DNA of 64,000 nt from RYN-230 sp963704995 (GTDB lineage Bacteria; Actinomycetota; Actinomycetes; Streptosporangiales; Streptosporangiaceae): the NCBI GenBank assembly GCA_963704995.1, contig CAVPIM010000004.1, forward strand, positions 1 through 64,000. The letters are read 5' to 3'. Below are positions 24,235 through 32,434 of the stretch, piece after piece (position 1 is the first letter of the stretch; the number at the start of each line of letters is the position of its first letter). Below the pieces are notes generated by a model. That model made no database searches, was not told where the DNA came from, and saw only the letters and a list, made by a program, of their open reading frames with translations. A program made the translations under genes and the position numbers.

Positions 24235-24438
24235 TCAGCTAGCCGCGACGAACGACCCTTTCAGGTACCGGTTGACCGCCTGCTCGGGGACGCGGAATGA
24301 CCGGCCGACCCGGATCGCCTCCAGCTCCCCCGAGTGCACCAGCCGGTAGACGGTCATCTTTGACACGCGCATGATCGAGGCCACTTCGGCCACGGTCAGG
24401 AACCTGACGTCGCTGAGCGGAGTTTCGCCTGCAGCCAT
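24235..24438 (-). CDS. excisionase-type helix-turn-helix protein
   Basis: A 67-residue single winged HTH of the MerR/Xis-like kind: LTVAEVASIMRVSKMTVYRL (about 14-33) then VHSGELEAIRVGRSFRVPEQAVNRYL. No effector region. It belongs to the conserved actinobacterial group next to bS22, sometimes called a DNA-binding protein for genome positioning or expression; the role is not established. ATG 24438 is preferred (the frame extends to 24459); it has a purine-rich GGGAAAAG upstream. Confidence 0.75.
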   Translation of the reverse strand: MAAGETPLSDVRFLTVAEVASIMRVSKMTVYRLVHSGELEAIRVGRSFRVPEQAVNRYLKGSFVAAS

Positions 24439-24561
24439 CTGCTTTTCCCTCTTCCGCACGGAGCCGAGTGCGCCTGGCCGGATTCAGCGCATCAGTCACC
24501 TCCGTCCCCAGCGTAAGTCTTGTGCGGAAAAGGGCAACCCCGGCGCGGGACACACTCTGGG

Positions 24562-25728
24562 TCACAGACCCGGGAAAAGCCCGTGAGCGGGAAAGACAGC
24601 GCTGCGGGTGGCCATGATGGCCCGGTCGATGGCATGGCCCGGGTCGTATCCCGACGCGAACGGGACGAAATCCGCCGCCGCGCCGTCGGTCATCTGCCGG
24701 GGGGCGGGCACCCCGGTCCGGGCCAGCGTGTACTCCTGCCATGACGCCGGCGTGGCCAGCGCCGGGTCCACCGGCCGGCCCGCCGCCACCGCGAGCAGGT
24801 GCGTCCAGGTCCGGGGCACGACCTGGACCAGCTCGTACCCGCCGCCGCCGGTGAGCAGCCAGCGGCCGCCGGTGACCTCGTGCGCGAGCTCGTGCAGTTT
24901 CTGGTGGGCGGCCCGCTGCGCGTCGATGGTCAGCTCCAGGTGCGCCAGCGGGTCGAGCCGGTGCGTGTCACAGCCATGCTGGCTGACCAGGACCTCCGGG
25001 CGGAACGCGCGCAGCAGCGGCGGCACCACCGCGTCGAACGCGCGCAGCCAGCCCGCGTCCCCGGTGCCCGCGGGCAGGGCCACGTTGACCGCCGACCCGT
25101 CCGCCTCCGGGCCGCCGGTGTCGGCCGGCAGCCCGGTGCCGGGGAACAGCGTCATCGGGTGCTCGTGCAGGCTGATGGTCAGCACCCGCGGGTCGTGGTA
25201 GAACGCGGCCTGGACACCGTCCCCGTGGTGCACGTCGATGTCCACGTAGGCGATCCGCCGCGCACCATGGCCCAGCAGCCAGCGGATCGCGATAGCCGGG
25301 TCGTTGTAGACGCAGAACCCGCTCGCCGCGCCGCGCATCGCGTGGTGCAGGCCGCCGGCCACGTTGACCCCGTGGTCCGCCTGGCCGGACCACATCGCCT
25401 CGGCCGCGGCCAGCGTGGCCCCGGCGACCAGGGCCGACGCCTCGTGCATGCCCGGGAAGACCGGGTCGTCCGCGGTGCCGAGGCCGAACGACGGGTCGGC
25501 CTGCGCGCGCCGCACCGCGTCGATGTAGCCGGGGTCGTGCACCAGCTCAAGCTGGTCCTGGGTGGCGGGCTCGGGGACGGCCATGCTCACCCCGGCGGCG
25601 TCGAGCACCCCCATGGCCCGGGCCAGCGCCATGGTCAGCTCGACCCGGACCGGCGCGAGCGGGTGCCCGGGCCCGAAGTCGTAGCTGGTCAGCCGGTCAT
25701 CCCAGGCCACGTGCAGGGTGCAGGTCAT
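24562..25728 (-). CDS. acuC: AcuC-type histone deacetylase family protein
   Basis: A 388-residue class I HDAC-like amidohydrolase. Zinc/proton-relay motifs are VDIDVHHGDGVQAAFYHD (about 155-172), with the catalytic histidine pair HH, and DTHRLDPL near 255; the zinc Asp occurs in YVDIDVHHGD. In Bacillus and actinomycetes AcuC deacetylates acetyl-CoA synthetase and so controls acetate use. ATG 25728 overlaps the proC stop in ATGA fashion. The pairing with proC and putA-type genes suggests a carbon-nitrogen metabolism operon. Confidence 0.88.
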   Translation of the reverse strand: MTCTLHVAWDDRLTSYDFGPGHPLAPVRVELTMALARAMGVLDAAGVSMAVPEPATQDQLELVHDPGYIDAVRRAQADPSFGLGTADDPVFPGMHEASALVAGATLAAAEAMWSGQADHGVNVAGGLHHAMRGAASGFCVYNDPAIAIRWLLGHGARRIAYVDIDVHHGDGVQAAFYHDPRVLTISLHEHPMTLFPGTGLPADTGGPEADGSAVNVALPAGTGDAGWLRAFDAVVPPLLRAFRPEVLVSQHGCDTHRLDPLAHLELTIDAQRAAHQKLHELAHEVTGGRWLLTGGGGYELVQVVPRTWTHLLAVAAGRPVDPALATPASWQEYTLARTGVPAPRQMTDGAAADFVPFASGYDPGHAIDRAIMATRSAVFPAHGLFPGL

Positions 25729-26519
25729 GCGCTCCCCAGTTCGCGTCCCCGGTCCCGGGCCGCCTCGATCGCGGCCAGGAAGGCGGCCCGGACCCCGTGC
25801 CGCTCGAGTTCGCGGATGGCGGCGATGGTGGTCCCGCCAGGGGAGGTCACCGCCTCGCGCAGGATCACCGGGTGCTCGCCGGTTTCCCTGAGCATGGTCG
25901 CCGCGCCGAACACGGCCTGGGTGACCATGTCCATGGCCGTGCCGCGCGGCATGCCGAGCAGGATGCCCGCGTCCACCATCGCCTCGACCAGGAAGTAGAC
26001 GTAGGCGGGGCCGCTGCCGGACAGGGCCGTGGCCGCGTCCTGCTGCGACTCCGGGATGCGCAGCACCTTGCCGACCGGGCGGAGCAGTTCCTCGGCCCGG
26101 GCCAGGTGCTCCGGCCGGGCGAACGCCCCCGGCGAGATGACGCTCATGGCCTCGTCCACCAGGACGGGCGTGTTGGACATGACCCGGACCACCGGCACGT
26201 CCACGCCGAGCCGGCGCTCGATCACCGCGGTGGTGATGCCGGCCGCCACCGAGATGACCAGCTTGTCCGCGGGCACGTGCGGCGCGATCTCGTCCAGCAT
26301 GGCCAGCATGTCCTGCGGCTTCACGGTGATGATCAGCGTGTCCGCGCTCTTGGCCGCCTCGGCCGCGGCTGCGACGGCGATCCCGTACGCGTCGCGGAGC
26401 TGCCCGGCACGTTCGGGCCGCCGCACCACCGCGACCACCCCGGACGGCGCGCGGCCCGCCCGCAGCAGTCCGGAGATGAGCGCCTCGCCCATTTTCCCGG
26501 CCCCGAAGATCCCGATCAC
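25725..26519 (-). CDS. proC: pyrroline-5-carboxylate reductase
   Basis: The last step of proline synthesis. The 264-residue protein has IGIFGAGKMGEALISG at the start (NAD(P) binding) and the C-terminal signature ALSGSGPAYVYFLVEAM near 165-181, with TSPGGTTIAAIRELE near 228-242. Length is standard for the family. It is followed directly by acuC (4-bp overlap). Proline dehydrogenase lies 47 bp away on the same strand, so both synthesis and degradation of proline are encoded side by side, an arrangement common in actinomycetes. Confidence 0.95.
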   Translation of the reverse strand: MIGIFGAGKMGEALISGLLRAGRAPSGVVAVVRRPERAGQLRDAYGIAVAAAAEAAKSADTLIITVKPQDMLAMLDEIAPHVPADKLVISVAAGITTAVIERRLGVDVPVVRVMSNTPVLVDEAMSVISPGAFARPEHLARAEELLRPVGKVLRIPESQQDAATALSGSGPAYVYFLVEAMVDAGILLGMPRGTAMDMVTQAVFGAATMLRETGEHPVILREAVTSPGGTTIAAIRELERHGVRAAFLAAIEAARDRGRELGSA

Positions 26520-26565
26520 GGTGCCTTCTTAGCGTTCGCGTGGTTCAGGTACCCACGATGGTCCC

Positions 26566-27501
26566 TCACCGGGACGACACTAGCGAGCGGGCGAAGAACG
26601 CCACGTTCGCGGGCCGCTCGGCCAGCCGGCGGACCAGGTAGCGGTACCAGTCCTGGCCGTAGGGCAGGTACACCCGGAGCCTGGCCCCGGTGGCGGCCAG
26701 CCGGCGCTGCTCGGCCGCGCGGACCCCGTGGAGCATCTGGAACTCGTAGCTGTCCGGGGCCCGGGCGCCCAGCTCGGCCTGGGCCGCGGCGATCCGGAGC
26801 AGCCGCGGGTCGTGCGTGGCGATCATCGGGTAGCCGGGCCCGTCCATCAGCACCCGCAGCGCGCGGGCGTAACTGCGGTCCACGTCGTGGCGGGCGGGGT
26901 AGGCCACCCCGGCCGGCGCGTCGTACGCCCCCTTGCACAGCCTGACCCGCGAGCCCGCCTGCGCCAGCGCGGCACAGTCCGCCACCGAGCGGCGCAGCGA
27001 GGACTGGATGACCACGCCCAGGTCCGGGTGGTCCGGCCGGATCTCCCCGACGATCCGCAGCGTCTGGTCCACCCGGGTGTGGTCCTCCATGTCCACGGTG
27101 ACCGTGGTCCCGGCCGCCCGGGCGGCGGCGCAGATCCGGGCGATGTTCTCGGCCGCGGTCTTTTCCCCGTGCTCGGCCAGGCCCAGGCCGACCGCGGTGG
27201 GCTTGACCGAGACCTCCGCCCGGCCTCCCGCGGCCAGCCCGGCCGCGGCCAGCTGGGCCAGCAGCGCCGAGTACTCGGCGGTCACCGCGGCGGCCTGCTC
27301 GGGATCGGTGGTGTCCTCACCCAGGTAGTCCAGGGTGACCAGCAGGCCTCGCGCGAGCAGTTCGCGGCTGACCCGGACCGCATCGGCGGTGGTGTCCCCC
27401 GCGACGTAGCGGGCCACGACGCCCCGGGTCAGGGGAGCCGACGTGATCAGGTGCCGCGCTCGGTCACTGCCCGAGGCGGCCAGCAGCGTGCGCCGTAGCA
27501 C
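26566..27501 (-). CDS. proline dehydrogenase
   Basis: An FAD-dependent proline dehydrogenase with a TIM barrel, 311 residues, the short monofunctional kind. Visible motifs include TVDMEDHTRVDQTL near 134-147, VRLCKGAYDAPAGVAYP near 189-205 and YEFQMLHGVR (flavin/substrate end) near 252-261. It oxidises proline to pyrroline-5-carboxylate and passes electrons to the respiratory chain. Start GTG 27501 has GGAGG 9 bases upstream. The P5C dehydrogenase is not in this window. Confidence 0.9.
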   Translation of the reverse strand: MLRRTLLAASGSDRARHLITSAPLTRGVVARYVAGDTTADAVRVSRELLARGLLVTLDYLGEDTTDPEQAAAVTAEYSALLAQLAAAGLAAGGRAEVSVKPTAVGLGLAEHGEKTAAENIARICAAARAAGTTVTVDMEDHTRVDQTLRIVGEIRPDHPDLGVVIQSSLRRSVADCAALAQAGSRVRLCKGAYDAPAGVAYPARHDVDRSYARALRVLMDGPGYPMIATHDPRLLRIAAAQAELGARAPDSYEFQMLHGVRAAEQRRLAATGARLRVYLPYGQDWYRYLVRRLAERPANVAFFARSLVSSR

Positions 27502-27554
27502 CGTTGACGACCTCCGTAGTTCTCGTGCCAGGGTTGCCCCGGGAACCGGCCGGA

Positions 27555-28592
27555 CTAGCGGACCAGGCCCGGCCGCCGCTTCAGCGTTACCTTGACGTTG
27601 GCCCCGGCGTCCGGCGGCACCACGACCTCCTGCGCCGCCGGCAGGCCACCCGCCTGCAGCGTCGCATCCACCGGGGTGGTCCGCTTGATCAGGGCGAGCC
27701 CGATCGGCCCCAGCTCGTAATGCCGCGCGACCGAGCCTACAAACCCGATGGTGGCCTCCCCCAGCTGGACCGGGTCGCCGTGCGCCGGCAGCCGGTCCTC
27801 GCTCCCGTCCAGGTGCAGGAAGACCAGCCGGCGCGGCGGGTGGCCGAGGTTGTGCACCCGGGCCACGGTCTCCTGGCCCCGGTAGCAGCCCTTGTCCAGG
27901 TGTACCGCGGACTCGATCAGGCCCACCTCGTGCGGGATGGTCCGGTGATCAGTGTCCAGGCCGAAGCGCGGGCGGCGGGCGGCGATCCGCAGGGCCTCGT
28001 AGGCCTGCATCCCGGCCAGGGTGAGTCCCGCGTCAGCGAATTCCGTTGCGGCGGATTGGAGGTGGCCGCGCGCGACCAGCAGATCGGTGCCGACCGGGCC
28101 CGGCACGGCCGCCACGGTGCCCGCGCCGGCCAGCAGCGCGGGCCGGGCGCCTTCCGGGAGCGCGCTGGTCACCGTGAGCACCGCGTACTCGTCCGTCACG
28201 TCGGCGGGCTCGACGCGGAGCATGAACCGCATCGACTCCAGGAAGGCGAGCAGCGTCCCGGCCGTCCCCGGCTCGACGTGGGCCCACACCGCCTCCCCGT
28301 CGTCGGTGAGGGCCAGGTGGTGCTCGATGTGCCCCTGCGGGCTCAGGATCAGCGCCTCGGCGGACTGGCCCGTCCCCAGGTGCTCGAGATCCTGGGTGGT
28401 CAGGCTGTGCAGCCAGGACAGCCGGTCCGGGCCGGTGATCCGGATCACGCCGCGGTGCGAGCGGTCGGTCATCCCCGTGCCGGCGGCCAGCGCCCGCTGT
28501 TCCGCGTACGGGTTCCCGTAGTGCGCGGCGACCCCCGCGTCGGGGGCGTCGGCGGGCACGGCGCCAGGGGCGTTCAGCAGCGGACTGTCCAT
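27555..28592 (-). CDS. ygfZ: YgfZ/GcvT-domain folate-binding protein
   Basis: A 345-residue protein resembling YgfZ, which binds folate and supports iron-sulfur cluster repair. The defining motif is KGCYRGQETVARVHNLG (about 222-238), including the reactive cysteine. The N-terminal part (HRGVIRITGPDRLSWLHSLT) is the GcvT/aminomethyltransferase fold. Start ATG 28592 lies 9 bp after the Fur-family stop on the same strand. Iron or metal control by the neighbouring regulator would fit but is not shown. Confidence 0.88.
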   Translation of the reverse strand: MDSPLLNAPGAVPADAPDAGVAAHYGNPYAEQRALAAGTGMTDRSHRGVIRITGPDRLSWLHSLTTQDLEHLGTGQSAEALILSPQGHIEHHLALTDDGEAVWAHVEPGTAGTLLAFLESMRFMLRVEPADVTDEYAVLTVTSALPEGARPALLAGAGTVAAVPGPVGTDLLVARGHLQSAATEFADAGLTLAGMQAYEALRIAARRPRFGLDTDHRTIPHEVGLIESAVHLDKGCYRGQETVARVHNLGHPPRRLVFLHLDGSEDRLPAHGDPVQLGEATIGFVGSVARHYELGPIGLALIKRTTPVDATLQAGGLPAAQEVVVPPDAGANVKVTLKRRPGLVR

Positions 28593-28601
28593 GATGTCAA
28601 T

Positions 28602-29066
28602 CTATTCGGTACGGCCGGGGGGTCCCGCGGTGTGCCCCGCCGCACCCGGCTCCCCGCCGCCGCAGTCGGAGCAGCGGCCGAACACGGTCAGGTGCCCGAC
28701 GTCGGTCTGGAAGCCGTGGTGCTCGGCCAGCGCGGTCACCAGCGGCTGCACGGCGTCGGGCCCGACCTGGGTGATCCGGCCGCACCCGGCGCAGACCAGG
28801 TGCACGTGCTCGGCCTCGGCGGCCAGGTGATAGCGGGGCGCGCCGTGGCCCAGGTGAGTGTGGGTGACCAGCCCGAGCTGCTCGAGGAGCTCCAGGCTGC
28901 GGTAGATGGTGGAGATGTTCACCCCGCGCGCGGTCTGCTGGACCGAGGCGCAGATCTCCTCGGGGGTGGCGTGCTCCAGCTTGGTCACGGCCTCCAGCAC
29001 GAGCTGGCGTTGCGGGGTGACCCGGTAACCGCGGGCCCGCAACTCCTCGTCCCACGCCTGCTTCAT
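28602..29066 (-). CDS. Fur-family metal regulator, Nur-like
   Basis: A 154-residue Fur-type repressor: winged HTH (RGYRVTPQRQLVLEAVTKLE about 12-31; NISTIYRSLELLEQLGLVTH about 50-69), then a dimerisation domain with HLGHGAPRYHL and HVHLVCAGC (Cys pair) and the C-terminal CSDC. The segment HTHLGHGAPRYHL is close to that of Nur, the nickel sensor of Streptomyces, more than to Zur or Fur. Nickel specificity is an inference. Autoregulation probably works through the AT-rich region at 29067-29110. Confidence 0.85.
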   Translation of the reverse strand: MKQAWDEELRARGYRVTPQRQLVLEAVTKLEHATPEEICASVQQTARGVNISTIYRSLELLEQLGLVTHTHLGHGAPRYHLAAEAEHVHLVCAGCGRITQVGPDAVQPLVTALAEHHGFQTDVGHLTVFGRCSDCGGGEPGAAGHTAGPPGRTE

Positions 29067-29154
29067 GCGCCGAGACTAACTCCGCGCTGGCGGGACCGCG
29101 AACAATCTCATTTGCCTGGTCCCCGGAGGCTGTCGTAGCCTCGTGGCAACGCGG

Positions 29155-29166
29155 GAAAGGAGGTGG
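29155..29166 (+). promoter_or_regulatory. near-perfect Shine-Dalgarno site
   Basis: GAAAGGAGGTGG followed by TCC matches the anti-SD of 16S rRNA almost without mismatch, far beyond the average for this genome. It lies 9 bases (12 from GGAGG) before the ATG of the 12-codon ORF at 29176. Confidence 0.7.
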
Positions 29167-29175
29167 TCCAACAGC

Positions 29176-29214
29176 ATGCATGGCAGTAGGACTCGCGAGG
29201 TGGCTGTCCGCTAG
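29176..29214 (+). CDS. 12-residue leader peptide candidate
   Basis: ATG at 29176 opens MHGSRTREVAVR and stops at TAG 29212-29214. The ORF sits behind the unusually strong ribosome binding site at 29155-29166 and 168 bp upstream of a structured RNA with a T-tract. This looks like a translated leader for attenuation, or an RNA with an embedded ORF. No peptide family is recognised, and a chance ORF cannot be excluded. Confidence 0.4.
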   Translation: MHGSRTREVAVR

Positions 29215-29381
29215 CCGCCGTCCCGCCGACGCACTGGCGTGGCCCAGCCCGTTGTGGCCCGGCCCGCCGTGCGATCACCGGCCCGTGCGTAGGGCTCACC
29301 GAACGGCACGAACCGTGAGGTATCCGGCCCCGCGTGCCGCGCGCGAAGGCGGCAGCAGGCGAATACTCGGCAGACACCGGA

Positions 29382-29458
29382 CCCCCGGGCTGACTGGTCT
29401 GTCCAACCAGTCCCCTGGCGATTCGTCGCCAGGGAGCCGCCCGGGGGTTTTTAATTTT
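29382..29458 (+). terminator. three-way junction RNA with UUCG tetraloop and T-tract
   Basis: CCCCCGGGC (29382-29390) pairs with GCCCGGGGG (29439-29447). Inside are two side hairpins: GACTGGT/ACCAGTC (29392-29398/29406-29412) and CCCTGGCGA/TCGCCAGGG (29413-29421/29426-29434) closed by TTCG. It is followed by TTTTT and AATTTT. This is a Rho-independent terminator or attenuator at the end of a structured RNA, upstream of the peptidase promoter. Confidence 0.75.
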
Positions 29459-29637
29459 CCCTTTTCCGGGCTTTCCGTAATACCGGGGCTTGTCACGTCA
29501 AAGGCGGGACATAATTCAGCGCACCGGGCGCGCCCGGGGAATTAGTTTCGGAATCAGTGCTGGTTACGGCGGCGTTTGCTTCCTATCCTGCCCGGCCCCC
29601 GCGTAATGTCGGGCCCCCGGACAGGAAAGGACGATAG

Positions 29638-30554
29638 ATGCGGAAGCTCCATCGCGCCGGCGCCGCCGTCGCGGTCGTGTCCCTCGCGCTCACGGTCAGC
29701 GGGTTCACCGGGGGAGGGACGCGGAGCCCGATGACCGCCGGTCCCATGGCGGCCAGGACGGTGTCAGCCAGCACGGGGTCAGCCAGCACGGTGGCGGCCA
29801 GCACGGTGGCGGCCAGCACGGCAGCGGTCTCGCCGGGCGGCCCCATGATCGCCGCCGACGGGCAGGCCGGGCCGGCCAGCACCTCCCGCCCGGGGCACGC
29901 GGTCATCCACTCGCTGAACTGGCCGGCTACGCGGCCAACCGGGCGGGTACCACGTTCCGCCACGTGAGCGCCGTGTTCGAGGTGCCGTACGTGGACTGCT
30001 CGGGCGCCCCGAAGTCCTACTCCTCGCACTGGGTGGGGCTGGACGGGCTGGGGTCGGCCAGCGTGGAGCAGGTGGGGATCGAGGCCGACTGCTCCGGGAC
30101 GACGGCGCAGTACTACGGGTGGTACGAGATGTACCCGAAGCCCGTATCCGCCGCGTTCGGGGTCCACGCGGGCGATGCGGTCCAGGCTAGCGTCACCTAT
30201 AAGAAATCCACCCGCAGATTTGTGCTGATGCTGCGCGATGTGACTAACGGGAAGCATTTCTCGCTGACCCGCAAATGCGCGGCTAAAGCGTGCATCCGCT
30301 CCTCGGCCGAGGTGATAAGCGAAGCCCCGTCGAACGGCTCGGGTGGCATTCTGCCGCTCGCGGATTACCGGGCCGAGGGCTACTCGGGCATTACCGTGAC
30401 CACGTCGAGGGGACACCGCAGCGGCCTGAGTTCCGGGTCCTGGAAGACGTTCCAGATCGTCGGGGTGGGCGCCTCCAGCCACGAACTGGAGGCCGCGCCC
30501 ACCTCGCTGTTCCAGGGCCAGGCGTTCGGAATCTACTGGTTCCGGCCGAGCTGA
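29638..30554 (+). pseudogene. G1-family glutamic endopeptidase (eqolisin), frame broken
   Basis: A secreted acid peptidase: signal peptide (VAVVSLALTVSGFTGGG), a low-complexity Ala/Ser/Thr linker (about 35-75), then the G1 fold. NW (end of SLNW) starts the domain and continues in the next frame as AGYAANRAGTTFRHVSAVFE, so one G is missing near 29925 (TGGCC for TGGGCC). After that come SHWVGLDG, EQVGIEADC with the catalytic glutamine and SSAEVISEAP with the catalytic glutamate; the usual Trp of AEWI is Val. Length after repair would be about 305 residues. The tail overlaps the nitrobindin gene by 22 bp. It may be functional if the shift is an assembly error. Confidence 0.75.
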
Positions 30555-31081
30555 CCTGGGTCGGTCCGCTTGAGCTGCGCGGACAGGTGCGGCTGCAGCG
30601 GCTGGCTCATGGCCGCCATGTCGTAGGCCCAGCCCAGGTCCAGGTCGGCACCGACCAGCCCGTAGAGCCGGTGCCCCGCCGTGACCTCCTTGGCCGACGT
30701 GGTCCGGGCGACCACGTCGGTGCTCAGCTCGACCTTGGTGGCGGCGACCTCGCCCAGGTAGATCTCGGCGATCCCGGTCGGGTGGGCCAGGATCAGCTCG
30801 ACCTGGCCGCCGGGCTGCGGCCGCCAGTACCCGGTCTCGGTGGCCAGCGGCCGGACCAGGTTCCCGTCCTCGTCCAGCAGCCAGCTGCGGCTGGAGTAGA
30901 TCAGGAACGGCTTGCCGTTGTGGCTGAACGACATCTCCTGGCCGAACCGGAAGCTCTCGATGGTCGGGTAGCCGCCGACCCCCGCGCCTTCCCAGCGGCC
31001 GAGCAGGAAGCTCAGCGGGGCCAGGTCGGGGTGCAGGTCCGGGGCCGGCCCGGGGCCGCCGGGCGTGACTTCCTCAGGCAC
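30533..31081 (-). CDS. nitrobindin (FABP-like heme protein)
   Basis: A 182-residue beta-barrel protein with the nitrobindin signature GRWEGAGVGGYPTI (about 28-41), binding heme b and reacting with nitric oxide or peroxynitrite. The heme-coordinating His probably lies in the C-terminal part (GHRLYGL region). The long frame to 31270 is a shadow; GTG 31081 overlaps the stop of the small membrane gene (GTGCCTGA). It is convergent with, and overlaps by 22 bp, the peptidase gene. Confidence 0.85.
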   Translation of the reverse strand: MPEEVTPGGPGPAPDLHPDLAPLSFLLGRWEGAGVGGYPTIESFRFGQEMSFSHNGKPFLIYSSRSWLLDEDGNLVRPLATETGYWRPQPGGQVELILAHPTGIAEIYLGEVAATKVELSTDVVARTTSAKEVTAGHRLYGLVGADLDLGWAYDMAAMSQPLQPHLSAQLKRTDPGQLGRNQ

Positions 31082-31193
31082 GGGGCTGCTCTCCCCGGGT
31101 GGCCCGCAGCAGCCGCACCGATAGCAGCGCGGCCGCCGCCACGACCGCCGCGAACACGGCGACGAGGAGGATCCCGCTGACGATTCCCTGCAT
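31074..31193 (-). CDS. 39-residue single-pass membrane protein
   Basis: A tiny protein of one hydrophobic helix (MQGIVSGILLVAVFAAVVAA) followed by RLLRATRGEQPRA. ATG 31193 has GGGAGG 6 bases upstream, far better than the longer open frame to 31265. Its stop overlaps the nitrobindin start, so the two are coupled. It has no family I recognise and would be missed by most callers. Confidence 0.65.
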   Translation of the reverse strand: MQGIVSGILLVAVFAAVVAAAALLSVRLLRATRGEQPRA

Positions 31194-31284
31194 GACCAGC
31201 CTCCCAACCAGAGCAGTGTACGGACCGGCCGGCATGGCGGCCGTCCGCCATGCCGGCCACGGCACGCCACGTTAAGGTGCGTGC

Positions 31285-31649
31285 ATGACCGCGCGGAGTC
31301 TCGTCATCAAGATCACTGCGGGTAAGGACGACCCGGAGCGATGCAACCAGGCCCTCAACGTGGCGGCGGCGGCGATCGTCAGCGGCGTGCCGGTGTCGCT
31401 GTGGCTGACCGGGGAGGCGTCCTGGTTCGCGCTGCCCGGAAGGGCCGCCGATTTCACCCTGCCGCACGCTCCCCCCTCACTGACCTGCTGGCCAGCGTCC
31501 TGTCGGGCGGCACGGTCTCGCTCTGCACGCAGTGCGCCGCGCGGCGCGACATCGCCCCCGAGGACGTGATCCCGGGGGTGCGCATCGCGGGCGCGTCCAC
31601 CTTCGTCGCCGAGGTCATGGCGGACGGGGCGCAGGCCCTGGTGTACTGA
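31285..31649 (+). pseudogene. DsrE-family sulfur-transfer protein, frame broken
   Basis: A DsrE/F-like protein: MTARSLVIKITAGKDDPERC and AAAAIVSGVPVSLWLTGEA in frame 1, then LTDLLASVLSGGTVSLCTQC and TFVAEVMADGAQALVY in another frame. One C is missing in the C6 run at 31471-31476 (seven would restore the frame to 121 residues). The Cys-containing loop SLCTQC resembles sulfurtransferase-related family members. Likely functional if this is an assembly indel. It lies divergent to the small membrane gene with 91 bp between. Confidence 0.75.
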
Positions 31650-31664
31650 GCCGGGTCCGCGGAC

Positions 31665-32399
31665 CTAGCCCACCGGCACGGCGGCCAGGCGCTGCTCGCG
31701 GAACCGGCCGGTCCACGCCTCGTGCTCGCTGGCCAGCGGCGGCAGCGAGCCCACCGCCCAGCTCAGCAGCAGGTCGGCCAGGGCCGGGTTGCGGACCAGG
31801 GCCGGCCCGTGCAGGTAGGTGCCCAGCACCCGGCCCGCGTAGGCGCCCTCGGTCCCGTCCCCGTTACCCACCCCGGTCAGCACCCGGGCCAGCGGCCGGG
31901 CCCCGGGGCCGATCCGGGTCACGCCCTGATGGTTCTCGAACCCGGTCAGCCGGGGCACGCCCAGCTCGGGATCGACATCGCCGAGGATCTCCCCGACCCC
32001 GCGGCGCTCGCCCCGCCCGCTGCGGATGTCCAGGATCCCCAGCCCCGGCACGGGCTGGCCTTCCTCCCCGCCGAATTCCGCGCCGATCAGCTGATAGCCG
32101 GCGCAGACCGCGAAGACCACCGACCCGTCGGCCGCCGCGCCGGCCAGGCCCCCGTCGGCGCTCAGCCGGCGGGCGGCCAGCACCTGCGGGAGGTCCTCGC
32201 CGCCACCCAGCAGGTAGATATCACCGTGCCGGGGCACCGGCTGGTCGGAGTTCACCGAGACGGCCTCGACCCCGATGCCGCGCAGCCTGGCCCGCCGCTC
32301 CAGGACCAGCAGGTTGCCGCGGTCACCGTAGGTGCTGAGCAGGTCGGGGTAGACCCAGACCAGGCGCAGGTTACTGGGCCCGCGGGCGTGTGCTCCCAT
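31665..32399 (-). CDS. gatD: lipid II isoglutaminyl synthase, glutaminase subunit GatD
   Basis: A class I glutamine amidotransferase-like subunit, 244 residues. Catalytic cysteine is C99 in FAVCAGYQLIG; the second catalytic residue lies in GTYLHGPALVRN (His near 193). With MurT it amidates the glutamate of peptidoglycan lipid II. ATG 32399 lies 35 bp downstream of the murT stop. Usual order in Gram-positives is murT-gatD, as here. It is on the opposite strand to the DsrE gene just downstream. Confidence 0.92.
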   Translation of the reverse strand: MGAHARGPSNLRLVWVYPDLLSTYGDRGNLLVLERRARLRGIGVEAVSVNSDQPVPRHGDIYLLGGGEDLPQVLAARRLSADGGLAGAAADGSVVFAVCAGYQLIGAEFGGEEGQPVPGLGILDIRSGRGERRGVGEILGDVDPELGVPRLTGFENHQGVTRIGPGARPLARVLTGVGNGDGTEGAYAGRVLGTYLHGPALVRNPALADLLLSWAVGSLPPLASEHEAWTGRFREQRLAAVPVG

Positions 32400-32434
32400 T
32401 CCGCTCTCCCTTGTCGTGCGGGGGTGGCCCCGGG

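Larger units (their letters stand above)
29067..29637. other. 571-bp non-coding region holding a structured RNA and a promoter
   Basis: Between the Nur-like regulator (divergent) and the G1 peptidase. From 29150 it contains a near-consensus ribosome binding site and short ORF, then a region without a recognised motif to about 29380, then a three-way junction terminator. TTGTCA at 29490-29495 and TAATTC further down form a possible promoter for the peptidase. I see no riboswitch class I know. Confidence 0.5.

Noticed and set aside
29180..29545. 121-residue frame over the structured RNA
   Set aside because: It has no recognisable protein character and runs through the terminator stems.
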